A stretch of 12,656 nucleotides of DNA from DAOMOP01 sp035444405 (GTDB taxonomy: Bacteria; Pseudomonadota; Gammaproteobacteria; Burkholderiales; Rhodocyclaceae): assembly GCA_035444405.1 (NCBI GenBank), contig DAOMOP010000116.1, forward strand, positions 1 through 12,656, read 5' to 3'. Below the pieces are notes generated by a model that did no database searches, was not told the DNA's origin, and was given only the letters and a program-made list of their open reading frames with translations. Position numbers and translations under genes: made by a program. Shown here piece after piece: positions 1 through 6,341 of this stretch; within the stretch, counting starts at the first letter, position 1, and the number at the start of each line of letters is the position of its first letter.

Positions 1-144
1 ACCACCGAGACGGTGACGGTGCAGGTGCGTGTGCCGCCCGACGCGGCGGCGCCGGGCTCGCACGATCTGTTTTTTGAAGTGAGCGTCGTCGGCGACACCG
101 GTGTGTCGGTGCGCGAGCAGACGACGTTCATACTGCCGCGCTAG
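1..144 (+). CDS. ccoG: CcoG/FixG cbb3 oxidase accessory protein, C-terminal end (partial)
   Basis: Frame 1 is open from the left edge to a TAG at 142-144 and gives 47 residues that read as a beta-rich extracytoplasmic domain ending in TTFILPR. This resembles the Ig-like C-terminal domain of CcoG/FixG, the membrane ferredoxin-like protein associated with cbb3 cytochrome oxidase assembly (proposed role: copper handling). The ferredoxin cysteines and membrane helices would lie upstream, outside the window. The assignment rests mainly on position, since fixH starts 15 bases after the stop, which is the usual ccoG-ccoH order. The short sequence alone could not prove it. Confidence 0.72.
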   Translation, partial: TTETVTVQVRVPPDAAAPGSHDLFFEVSVVGDTGVSVREQTTFILPR

Positions 145-159
145 AGGATGACACCAGCC

Positions 160-672
160 ATGAACATGAACGACAGCAAGATGGACATCGGGCCGTGGTA
201 CCGGCAGCGCTGGCCGTGGATACTGATTTCGGTGCCGGCCACATCGGTCGTGCTGGGGATCGTCCTGCTGTATTTCGCGATCACGACCGCCGATGGACTG
301 GTGGTGGACGATTACTATCGCCAGGGGCGTGCGATCGGCCAGACCATGGCACGCTCGGCGCATGCAGCCGAGCTCGGCCTGGCAGCCGATCTCGAGTTCC
401 GCGCCGATCACCTCACGGTCCGCTTGTCGGCTGCCGATGGCGTGTCGCTGCCTTCGACCGTGCTGGTCACGATTGCCCATCCGACCCGCAGCGGACGCGA
501 TCAAAGCCTCGCGCTGGTCGGCAGCGACGGGGAGTTTTCGGGGGCATTGTCGCCGTTGTCGACAGGCCGATGGCTGGTGCAGCTGGAGGACGAGGCGCGT
601 ACCTGGCGGCTGCGCAGGGCAATCTACCTGCCAAGCGAGGCGCAGGTGACGATTCTTCCTTACGGTTCGTGA
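160..672 (+). CDS. fixH: FixH/CcoH family cbb3 oxidase assembly protein
   Basis: The 170-residue protein has a short cytoplasmic N-terminus, one transmembrane helix at about residues 19-42, then the family-typical segment DDYYRQG at 50-56 and a periplasmic beta-rich domain. FixH/CcoH is a single-span protein that interacts with cbb3 oxidase subunits and is needed for stable assembly of the complex in the inner membrane. An earlier in-frame ATG at 148 touches the GAGG at 144-147 directly, so it has no spacer. The ATG at 160 (12-base spacer) is preferred, though this is not a strong site either. It lies 15 bases after the ccoG stop and is almost certainly cotranscribed with it. ccoI (copper ATPase) and ccoS do not follow it here and may lie upstream of the window. 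Confidence 0.88.
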   Translation: MNMNDSKMDIGPWYRQRWPWILISVPATSVVLGIVLLYFAITTADGLVVDDYYRQGRAIGQTMARSAHAAELGLAADLEFRADHLTVRLSAADGVSLPSTVLVTIAHPTRSGRDQSLALVGSDGEFSGALSPLSTGRWLVQLEDEARTWRLRRAIYLPSEAQVTILPYGS

Positions 673-698
673 CCGGGGTCGGTACTGGAGGGCGAATG

Positions 699-944
699 AT
701 GATCAGGAAGTGGATTCTGGTCCTGTGGCCGTCGTTTCTCGTCGCCGGAATTGCAGAGATCGTGTTCTTCACGGTCATCAATCCGCGCGAGCTGTACCTC
801 TTCGGCGAGGTCGTCACGTATTCGCCGCTTGCGACGTACTCGATCGGCTTCTTCGGATTCTGGCTCGCCTGTGCCGCTTCGAGCCTGCTGACGCTGTTCC
901 TGCAGCGCGGGCCGCAGGAGATCAATCGCCCGATCCGTCATTGA
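699..944 (+). CDS. Small two-helix membrane protein downstream of fixH, unknown function
   Basis: This gene encodes an 81-residue hydrophobic protein. Two membrane segments are visible, roughly residues 4-27 (rich in I, L, V, W, F) and 46-69, joined by a loop with RELYLFGEVV. The C-terminus is short and polar (RGPQEINRPIRH). Adjacent ATGs occur at 696 and 699. The ribosome site GGAGGG at 687-692 is 3 bases from the first and 6 from the second, so 699 is the better start. The gene follows fixH by 26 bases in the same direction and is probably the last gene of the cco operon. I do not recognise a named family. A role linked to cbb3 oxidase is suggested only by position. The strong ribosome site and clear hydrophobic pattern support a real gene. 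Confidence 0.78.
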   Translation: MIRKWILVLWPSFLVAGIAEIVFFTVINPRELYLFGEVVTYSPLATYSIGFFGFWLACAASSLLTLFLQRGPQEINRPIRH

Positions 945-990
945 GCCTGTGCGTCGCCGCGCGCGGCCGACCGCCGAACGTCCGTTCCGG

Positions 991-1072
991 GCGCTCGGCG
1001 GTGTACGTCGTCGCGGCCGATGGCGCGCGGCGCCCGCGGTCCGGAGGGCAGGCGGTGCGCGCCGCCGAGCGC
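991..1072. repeat. 11-bp perfect inverted repeat between convergent genes
   Basis: GCGCTCGGCGG at 991-1001 is matched exactly by its reverse complement at 1062-1072. The right arm overlaps the last base of the uspA stop codon. The 60-base interval is too long for a simple terminator hairpin and there is no T-run. It lies in the gap where the fixH operon and uspA converge, so a role in bidirectional termination is possible. Chance pairing in G/C-rich DNA is also possible. Confidence 0.35.
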
Positions 1073-1515
1073 TAGCGGTAGATCAGCACTGGAATCTTCG
1101 TGTGCGTGAGCACCTTCTGCGTCTCGCTGCCGAGCAGAAGGCCGGCGATGCCGCGCCGACCATGCGAGGCCATGAAGATCAGATCGCACCCGTGCCGGTC
1201 GGCCGCATCGATGATCGCCTCGTAGGGGACCTCGTTTACGACCGTGTCGGTGTCGGCGACGACCCCCGCGTCGTCGGCCATCTGTTTGGCTTTGCCGAGG
1301 ATCTTGCGTGCTTCCTCTTCCGCCGACTTCGCGAACTGCTCCGGCGTGGTCGGATCGATCAGCGCACCCTCGCCGTAGATCGGCATCGGAAAATCGGGTT
1401 GCGCATAGAAGAACGTGATGCGTGCGCTGGCGTCCTTTGCGAACGAGACGGCACGCGATACGGTGGCCTCGGATAGTTGCGATCCATCGGTGGGGACGAG
1501 CAGGTGCTTGAACAT
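1072..1515 (-). CDS. uspA: Universal stress protein, UspA family, ATP-binding type
   Basis: This is a single-domain 147-residue Usp protein, the normal family length. It starts MFKHLLVPTDGS, with the adenine-site aspartate at D10. The nucleotide motif near the C-terminus is ASHG-x9-GS (A116, S117, H118, G119, then G129 S130). This is the G-x2-G-x9-G-S/T loop with the first Gly replaced by Ala, a common variant. It ends in the typical IPVLIYR strand. The start at 1515 is supported by GGAG seven bases upstream; a longer reading from 1548 adds residues absent from the family. Such proteins are cytoplasmic stress factors, often induced under oxygen limitation. Here it stands alone and divergent from the metallo-hydrolase gene. 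The exact role is not shown by sequence. Confidence 0.93.
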   Translation of the reverse strand: MFKHLLVPTDGSQLSEATVSRAVSFAKDASARITFFYAQPDFPMPIYGEGALIDPTTPEQFAKSAEEEARKILGKAKQMADDAGVVADTDTVVNEVPYEAIIDAADRHGCDLIFMASHGRRGIAGLLLGSETQKVLTHTKIPVLIYR

Positions 1516-1547
1516 GGCGGCACTCCGTGCACTTGGCTGTGGAATCA

Positions 1548-1553
1548 ATTATA
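1548..1553 (-). promoter_or_regulatory. -10 element of the uspA promoter
   Basis: Read on the minus strand, 1553-1548 is a perfect TATAAT, placing transcription start near 1541 and leaving a leader of about 25 bases with the GGAG ribosome site. At 17 bases upstream the -35 position (TACGAT) is poor, which suggests an activator or an extended promoter. A TTGAT half-site (1548-1544, minus strand) lies next to it, but its partner half is degenerate, so an FNR box is not claimed. Confidence 0.55.
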
Positions 1554-1626
1554 GCCATCATGATGCCTGAATCGTACGCGGCGCGTGTGCACTTGCGCGG
1601 CGCCGCGGCAGACGGAGCGGATGACG

Positions 1627-3036
1627 ATGAAGCTGACCTTTCATGGCGCGGCCGGCGAGGTGACCGGCTCGTGTGCGCGGGTCGAGCACGATGCAGGCGT
1701 GTTCCTCGTCGATTGCGGGATGTTTCAGGGAGGGCGCGACGCCGCGCGCAAGAATCTGCGCGCGCTCGACTTCGACTTGCGTCATCTCGATTTCGTGCTG
1801 CTGACTCACGCGCACCTCGACCACTCCGGTCTGATTCCGCGCCTGGTGGCGCTGGGCTACCGCGGGCCGATTTACGCCACCGAGGCGACCGCCGATCTGC
1901 TCGCGGTGATGCTGCTCGATTCGGCCTACATCCAGGAGAAGGAGGCCGAGTGGGCCAACCGCCGCAGCCGCGCGCGCAATGCACGCAGCCTGTCAAACAC
2001 CGCACCGCTATACACGGTCGAGCAGGCGCGCGAGAGTCTCGGGCGGCTGCGTGCGGTCGCCTACGAGACCGAGGTCCGGCTGCAGTCCGGCGTCGCGTGC
2101 CGCTTCAGGGAGGCGGGACACATTCTCGGCTCGGCGCTGCTCGAGATCGATGCGGACAGCGGCGGCCGCCGGCGCCGGCTGGTGTTCACCGGCGATCTCG
2201 GCCAGGAGCACCGTCCGGTGTTGCGCGACCCTGCGCACGTGCGCGCTGCCGACTGCCTCGTGGTCGAGTCGACCTACGGCAACCGGTCGCACCGGCCGCT
2301 GAAGGAAACCGAAGACGAGCTCGTGGGCGTGCTGCACGACACGCTCGAAAGGCGTGGCGGCAACGTGATCATTCCGGCCTTCGCGGTCGGTCGCACGCAA
2401 GAGGTGATCTTCGTGCTGGCGCACCTGGTGCGCAAGGAGCGGGTGAAGCGGCTCGAGATCGTCGTCGATTCGCCGATGGCCTCGGCCGTCACCGAGCTCA
2501 CCCTGGAGCACGACGAGCTGTGGGACGAGGAGACCCGCGCGCTGCGCGACTGGGTGCTCGCCCACCCCGAGCGCGTGCGGCTGCGCTTCGTGCAGGACGT
2601 CGAGGAGTCGATCGCGTTGAACCGGCAGCGCTCGGGCCTGGTCATCATCTCGGCGAGCGGCATGTGCGAGGCGGGCCGCATCAAGCACCACCTGCGGCAC
2701 AACATCGGCCGCGCCGAGTGCAGCATCGTGATCTGCGGTTTCCAGGCCGGCGGGACGCTCGGCCGACGGCTCGTCGATGGCGCGCGCTCGGTGACGCTGT
2801 TCGGCGAGCGCGTCGCGGTGCGGGCACGGATACACACCATCGGCGGCTTGTCGGCCCATGCCGATCGGCCGGCGCTGCTCGAATGGTTGCGGCACTTCGA
2901 CGCGTCTCCTCGGCGGACCTTCGTCGTGCACGGCGAGTACGAGGCGGCGACGAGCCTTGCGGAGGCGCTGTCCGGCGAACTGGGCTGGCCCGGGGTCGCG
3001 GTGCCGGTGCAGGGCGAGGCATACGCGCTCGCCTGA
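1627..3036 (+). CDS. MBL-fold beta-CASP metallo-hydrolase (RNA-processing exonuclease type)
   Basis: The protein has 469 residues. The zinc site is complete: HAHLDH at 61-66, H165 in REAGHILGS, D190 in FTGDLG. The beta-CASP motifs follow: E214 in VESTYGN, H354/H355 in SASGMCEAGRIKHH, H411 in GGLSAHAD. This is the architecture of the COG1236/CPSF73-like family, which cleaves RNA in the characterised members; the substrate here is unknown. GGAG at 1614-1617 is 9 bases from ATG 1627 but only 3 from ATG 1621, so 1627 (MKLTFHG) is preferred; an upstream ATG at 1585 would add an unlikely extension. phaC follows after 86 bases on the same strand, so cotranscription is possible. It is divergent from uspA. 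Confidence 0.9.
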   Translation: MKLTFHGAAGEVTGSCARVEHDAGVFLVDCGMFQGGRDAARKNLRALDFDLRHLDFVLLTHAHLDHSGLIPRLVALGYRGPIYATEATADLLAVMLLDSAYIQEKEAEWANRRSRARNARSLSNTAPLYTVEQARESLGRLRAVAYETEVRLQSGVACRFREAGHILGSALLEIDADSGGRRRRLVFTGDLGQEHRPVLRDPAHVRAADCLVVESTYGNRSHRPLKETEDELVGVLHDTLERRGGNVIIPAFAVGRTQEVIFVLAHLVRKERVKRLEIVVDSPMASAVTELTLEHDELWDEETRALRDWVLAHPERVRLRFVQDVEESIALNRQRSGLVIISASGMCEAGRIKHHLRHNIGRAECSIVICGFQAGGTLGRRLVDGARSVTLFGERVAVRARIHTIGGLSAHADRPALLEWLRHFDASPRRTFVVHGEYEAATSLAEALSGELGWPGVAVPVQGEAYALA

Positions 3037-3122
3037 CGCAGCGACCGCCAGAGCCACCGCGTTCCGGCCGCGCGAGCGCCGAGGCGCGCAGCGGGTGCTG
3101 CTGCCACCACGACAGGACGAAC

Positions 3123-4874
3123 ATGCGACGCGAAGAAAGACGGGAACAAGCGAAGGCAAACGCAACGGCGCAGGCGCTCACGCAGGCGATGCACCGCATG
3201 CACGATCTGATCGAAGGCAGTGTCGATCCATTTGGCATGGCTGCGCCGCTCGTCCATGCGCAGCTCGCGTGGCTCGCCCATCCGCAGGAATGGGCCGAGC
3301 GTGTCCTGCGCTTGTCGGGCGAGCTCGCGTTGTTGCAGCGCCATTCGCTGTTCCGCGCGCTCGGCGTGCCGCACCCCGATCCGGTGCGCCCGAATCCCGA
3401 TGACGTGCGCTTTGCCGACCCGGTGTGGTCGACCTCGCCGACCTGCGACCTGATCAAGGAGTGGTATCTCGCGATCACCCACAACGTACAGGACATGCTC
3501 TACGACACGCCCGGGCTTTCGGCCAAGGAGCGCCGGCGTGCCGCGTTCTGGTGGCGCAAGTGGCTCAATGCGATGTCGCCGACCAACTTCTTCTGGACCA
3601 ATCCGGTCGCGATTCGCAAGGCGGTGCTGAGCAACGGCGACAGCCTGGTGCGCGGCTATCGCAACATGCTTGCCGATCTCGCCGCCGGCGACATCCGCAT
3701 GACCGGCCCGCACGATTTCGAAGTCGGCGTGACGCTCGCAGTGACGCCGGGCAAGGTCATCCACCGCAATCGTCTGCTCGAGGTGATCCACTACGCGCCA
3801 ACACGCCCGCGCGTGCATGCCGAACCGGTCGTGATCGTGACGCCGTGGATCAACAAGTTCTACATTCTCGACCTGACCCCGGCCAAGAGCCTCGTCCGCC
3901 ACCTGCTCGACCAGGGGCTGGATGTGTTCATCACGAGCTGGAGGAATCCCGACGCGACGATGCGCGACACGCCCTTCGACGACTACCTGAGCGACGGCAT
4001 CCATGCCATCGTCGAGACCGCACGCGCCTTCACCGGCGCCGCACGCGTGCATGCGCTCGGCTATTGCGTCGGCGGCACTGCGCTGGCCATGTACATGGCG
4101 TGGGCGAACCGGCGCTTTGGCGCCGAGGCCGTCCCGGTGGCCGATTTCACGCTGCTGACGACGCTGGTCGACTTCCGCCAGCCCGGTGACATCGAGGTGT
4201 TCATCGACGAGGCGAGCGTGCGCTTCCTGACCGCGCACATGGCACGCAAGGGCTATCTCGACGGTGCCGAGATGGCCGCATCGTTTCGCCTGCTGCGCTC
4301 GAACAGCCTCATCTGGCATTACGTCGTGCATGGCTGGCTGTACGGCGAATCGCCGCCGGCCTTCGACGTGCTGTACTGGAACATGGACACCACACGCCTG
4401 CCGTATGCCATGCATGCATGGTATCTGCGCGAGCTCTACCTCGAGAACCGGCTGGTCATCCGCAACGCGATCGAGGTCGCCGGCGAGCCGCTCGACCTGT
4501 CGCTGATCGCGCAGCCGCTCTATGCCGTCGGAGCGCAGGACGATCACATCGTACCGTGGGCGCAGGCCTTCAAGATCGTGAACCACGTGACCGGGCCCAA
4601 GCGCTTCGTCCTGTCGAGCTCGGGACACATTCTGGGCATCGTCAATCCGCCGGTCGAGCCGCCGCGGCGACACTACTGGGTCGGCGATGCGCATCGCTCG
4701 CAGCGGGCCGAGAGCTGGCGCGAGTCGGCCGAGGAGCGGGCGGGCAGCTGGTGGACCGACTGGATCGCATGGCTGAAGCCGCGCTGCGGCGAGCTCGTGC
4801 CGGCGCGCCCGGCAAGCACGCGGCAGTTTCCGGCGCTTGCCGACGCGCCGGGCACCTACGTGCTGGAGCGCTGA
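3123..4874 (+). CDS. phaC: Class I poly(3-hydroxyalkanoate) synthase
   Basis: The product is 583 residues, close to the class I length (about 590 in Cupriavidus necator). Residues 1 to about 220 form the N-terminal PhaC domain. The alpha/beta-hydrolase core follows, with the diagnostic stretch TPWINKFYILDL at about 240-251 and TSWRNPD at 271-277. The lipase-like box GYCVGGT carries the nucleophile C315. The triad is completed by D474 (QDDHIVPW) and H502 (SSGHILGIVNPP). It polymerises 3-hydroxyacyl-CoA into PHA storage granules, releasing CoA. AGGA at 3114-3117 is 5 bases from the ATG. No phaA, phaB, phaR or phasin gene is near. Its neighbours are the beta-CASP hydrolase upstream and an FNR-box-preceded flavoprotein downstream, which suggests a redox or stress-linked, perhaps secondary, synthase. 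Every catalytic residue is present, so activity is expected. Confidence 0.95.
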   Translation: MRREERREQAKANATAQALTQAMHRMHDLIEGSVDPFGMAAPLVHAQLAWLAHPQEWAERVLRLSGELALLQRHSLFRALGVPHPDPVRPNPDDVRFADPVWSTSPTCDLIKEWYLAITHNVQDMLYDTPGLSAKERRRAAFWWRKWLNAMSPTNFFWTNPVAIRKAVLSNGDSLVRGYRNMLADLAAGDIRMTGPHDFEVGVTLAVTPGKVIHRNRLLEVIHYAPTRPRVHAEPVVIVTPWINKFYILDLTPAKSLVRHLLDQGLDVFITSWRNPDATMRDTPFDDYLSDGIHAIVETARAFTGAARVHALGYCVGGTALAMYMAWANRRFGAEAVPVADFTLLTTLVDFRQPGDIEVFIDEASVRFLTAHMARKGYLDGAEMAASFRLLRSNSLIWHYVVHGWLYGESPPAFDVLYWNMDTTRLPYAMHAWYLRELYLENRLVIRNAIEVAGEPLDLSLIAQPLYAVGAQDDHIVPWAQAFKIVNHVTGPKRFVLSSSGHILGIVNPPVEPPRRHYWVGDAHRSQRAESWRESAEERAGSWWTDWIAWLKPRCGELVPARPASTRQFPALADAPGTYVLER

Positions 4875-4875
4875 G

Positions 4876-4903
4876 GCCCGCTCCGGGCTGCCCGAAACCG
4901 GGC
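4876..4903 (+). terminator. Tandem hairpins after phaC
   Basis: Two 5-bp G/C hairpins follow the phaC stop at once: GCCCG-CTC-CGGGC (4876-4888) and GCCCG-AAAC-CGGGC (4890-4903). The two left arms are identical, as are the two right arms, so alternative pairings are possible. There is no T-run, so this is at best a weak or Rho-assisted terminator, or a 3' end stabiliser. Confidence 0.4.
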
Positions 4904-4994
4904 GACCCTCGCACGAGGACGGCGTCGCGTTGCGACGAAAGCGCGGCCCGGCGAGCACGGCGCAGCACACCGCTGCGGCCCGCGAGCGGTCGAG

Positions 4995-5008
4995 TTGTTG
5001 CAGATCAA
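4995..5008. promoter_or_regulatory. FNR/DNR box (TTGTT-N4-ATCAA) upstream of the nitronate monooxygenase gene
   Basis: The site reads TTGTTGCAGATCAA, one mismatch from the FNR/ANR/DNR consensus TTGAT-N4-ATCAA. Its centre (5001.5) is 41.5 bases upstream of 5043. A hexamer TAAGCT at 5031-5036 sits exactly where the -10 of a class II FNR-activated promoter would be. The deduced leader is about 28 bases and contains the GAGGA ribosome site. Both FNR and the DNR-like protein in this window carry the matching recognition residues, so either could act here. Confidence 0.72.
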
Positions 5009-5070
5009 TGGCCCGCGCGCGCATTGCCGCTAAGCTCGCCCCATTGCGTATCGGCCCCGAGGACCGCCTC

Positions 5071-6237
5071 ATGATTGCACATTCCCTTCCGCCGCTGCAG
5101 CTGCGCGGCATGACGCTGTTGCCCGTCGTGCAGGGGGGCATGGGCGTGGGGGTGTCGGCGCACCGCCTGGCGGGCAATGTCGCCGCCTGCGGGGCGATGG
5201 GCACGATCGCCAGCGTCGATCTGCGCCGCCTGCATCCCGATCTGATGGAGCAGACCGGGCGCAGCCGTGACCGTGCCAGCATCGAGCAGAGCAATCTCGT
5301 CGCCCTCGATCGCGAGATCCGCCTGGCCAAGCAGATCGCCGATGGGCGCGGGGCCGTCGCCGTCAACGTGATGCGCGCGGTGACGCAGTACGTGCAGTGC
5401 GTCCGGCAGGCTGGCGAGAGCGGTGCCGACGCGGTCGTGATGGGCGCCGGCCTGCCGCTGGATCTGCCTGATCTGGCCGCCGACTTTCCCGATCTGGCGC
5501 TGATCCCGATTCTCTCCGATGCCCGCGGCGTGAGCCTGCTGCTCAAGAAGTGGATGCGCAAGAAGCGGCTGCCCGATGCGGTCGTGATCGAGCATCCGCG
5601 CTTTGCGGGCGGGCATCTCGGCGCCGCCCGTCAGGAGGAGATCGACGATCCGCGCTTCGATTTCGAGGCGGTCGTCCCCGGCGTGCGGGCGGTGTTCGAG
5701 CAGCTTGGCATCGCCTCCGAGAACATTCCGGTCATCGTCGCCGGCGGCATCAGCAGCTTCGAGCAGACGCGCGCGCTGATCGGGCTCGGTGCGTCGGCGG
5801 TGCAGCTGGGCACGGCCTTCGCGGTCACCGAGGAGGGCGATGCGCACCCGGTCTTCAAGCAGGTGCTCGCCGAGGCCGAGCCCGAAGACGTCGTGACCTT
5901 CATGAGTGTTGCGGGGCTGCCCGCCCGTGCGGTGCGCACGCCGTGGCTGGAGAAATACCTGCGGCGTGAGAGCCGACTGCAGCAGGCGGCGTCCTCTGCG
6001 CACAAATGCACGCTGGCGTGGGACTGCCTGGTGTCGTGCGGGCTGCGCGACGGGCTGCAAAAGGCCGGCCAGTTCTGCATCGACAACCAGCTCGCGGCGG
6101 CGCTGCGCGGCGACCTTGCCAAGGGGCTGTTTTTCCGCGGCGCCGCGCGCCTGCCGTTCGGCAAGGCGATCCGGCCGGTACGCGAGCTCCTCGACTACCT
6201 CGTCACGGGTCGCATGCCCTTCGGTGCGGTCGCGTGA
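5071..6237 (+). CDS. Nitronate monooxygenase family (2-nitropropane dioxygenase-like) FMN protein with C-terminal cysteine cluster
   Basis: The 388-residue TIM-barrel flavoprotein has PVVQGGMGVGVSA at 18-30 (FMN site and substrate pocket), the AGGH motif at 179-182 with the likely catalytic H182, the phosphate-binding VIVAGGISS at 221-229, and ASAVQLGTAF at 241-250. The family oxidises nitronates with FMN and O2; relatives include NAD(P)H:quinone reductases and FabK enoyl-ACP reductases, so the actual reaction is open. Characterised NMOs are often 330-350 residues. This one adds a C-terminal segment with C313, C319, C323 and C336, followed by a conserved-looking GDLAKGLFFRG stretch. GAGGA at 5059-5063 is 7 bases from the start. 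An upstream FNR/DNR box indicates induction without oxygen, which sits badly with an O2-using monooxygenase and favours a reductase-type role (inference). Confidence 0.85.
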   Translation: MIAHSLPPLQLRGMTLLPVVQGGMGVGVSAHRLAGNVAACGAMGTIASVDLRRLHPDLMEQTGRSRDRASIEQSNLVALDREIRLAKQIADGRGAVAVNVMRAVTQYVQCVRQAGESGADAVVMGAGLPLDLPDLAADFPDLALIPILSDARGVSLLLKKWMRKKRLPDAVVIEHPRFAGGHLGAARQEEIDDPRFDFEAVVPGVRAVFEQLGIASENIPVIVAGGISSFEQTRALIGLGASAVQLGTAFAVTEEGDAHPVFKQVLAEAEPEDVVTFMSVAGLPARAVRTPWLEKYLRRESRLQQAASSAHKCTLAWDCLVSCGLRDGLQKAGQFCIDNQLAAALRGDLAKGLFFRGAARLPFGKAIRPVRELLDYLVTGRMPFGAVA

Positions 6238-6278
6238 GCCGCTGTGCCCGGAGCGCCTCACGCGGCACGGCCGGGGTC

Positions 6279-6292
6279 TTGACGCGGGTCAA
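6279..6292. promoter_or_regulatory. Orphan FNR/DNR-type box, perfect palindrome TTGAC-N4-GTCAA
   Basis: TTGACGCGGGTCAA has perfectly complementary halves and fits the broad TTGAY-N4-RTCAA anaerobox consensus. It lies in the 104-base gap between two convergent genes, 42 bases after the flavoprotein stop and 50 before the dnr stop, so no annotated gene starts from it. If it works as a class II site on the plus strand, the start would be near 6327. GAGAAT at 6315-6320 (4/6 to TATAAT) is then exactly at -12 to -7. The minus-strand equivalent (GCGCTC) is poor. A transcript from it would be antisense to the 3' end of dnr. Confidence 0.5.
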
Positions 6293-6341
6293 TGCCGGCG
6301 TGCGCGCCGATCGCGAGAATGCGCAGCAGTGGCGGAGAATG

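Noticed and set aside
1533..1548. Possible FNR box between uspA and the beta-CASP gene (TTGGC ... ATCAA)
   Set aside because: The half-sites are 6 bases apart instead of 4 and one is degenerate. With the correct spacing the left half (GGCTG) does not match.
1557..1566. Perfect 10-bp palindrome CATCATGATG upstream of uspA as an operator
   Set aside because: It does not extend beyond 10 bases, matches no motif I know, and lies in the promoter spacer, so evidence is too thin to call it a site.
1527..3122. Upstream open extension of the phaC frame, suggesting a fusion of about 1115 residues
   Set aside because: The extension is out of frame with the beta-CASP gene it overlaps and is Arg/Ala-rich without a domain. 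phaC has its own ribosome site and a normal start at 3123.
3037..3122. Gap between the beta-CASP gene and phaC examined for a promoter or terminator
   Set aside because: No A/T-rich -10, FNR box or clear hairpin was found; only the phaC ribosome site at 3114-3117 is evident.
2274..5561. Very long open reading frame on the minus strand opposite the beta-CASP hydrolase, phaC and NMO genes
   Set aside because: It is Arg/Ala/Pro-rich low-quality sequence with no domain, and it lies opposite three well supported genes. Strong G/C bias at third codon positions removes stops from the antisense frame.
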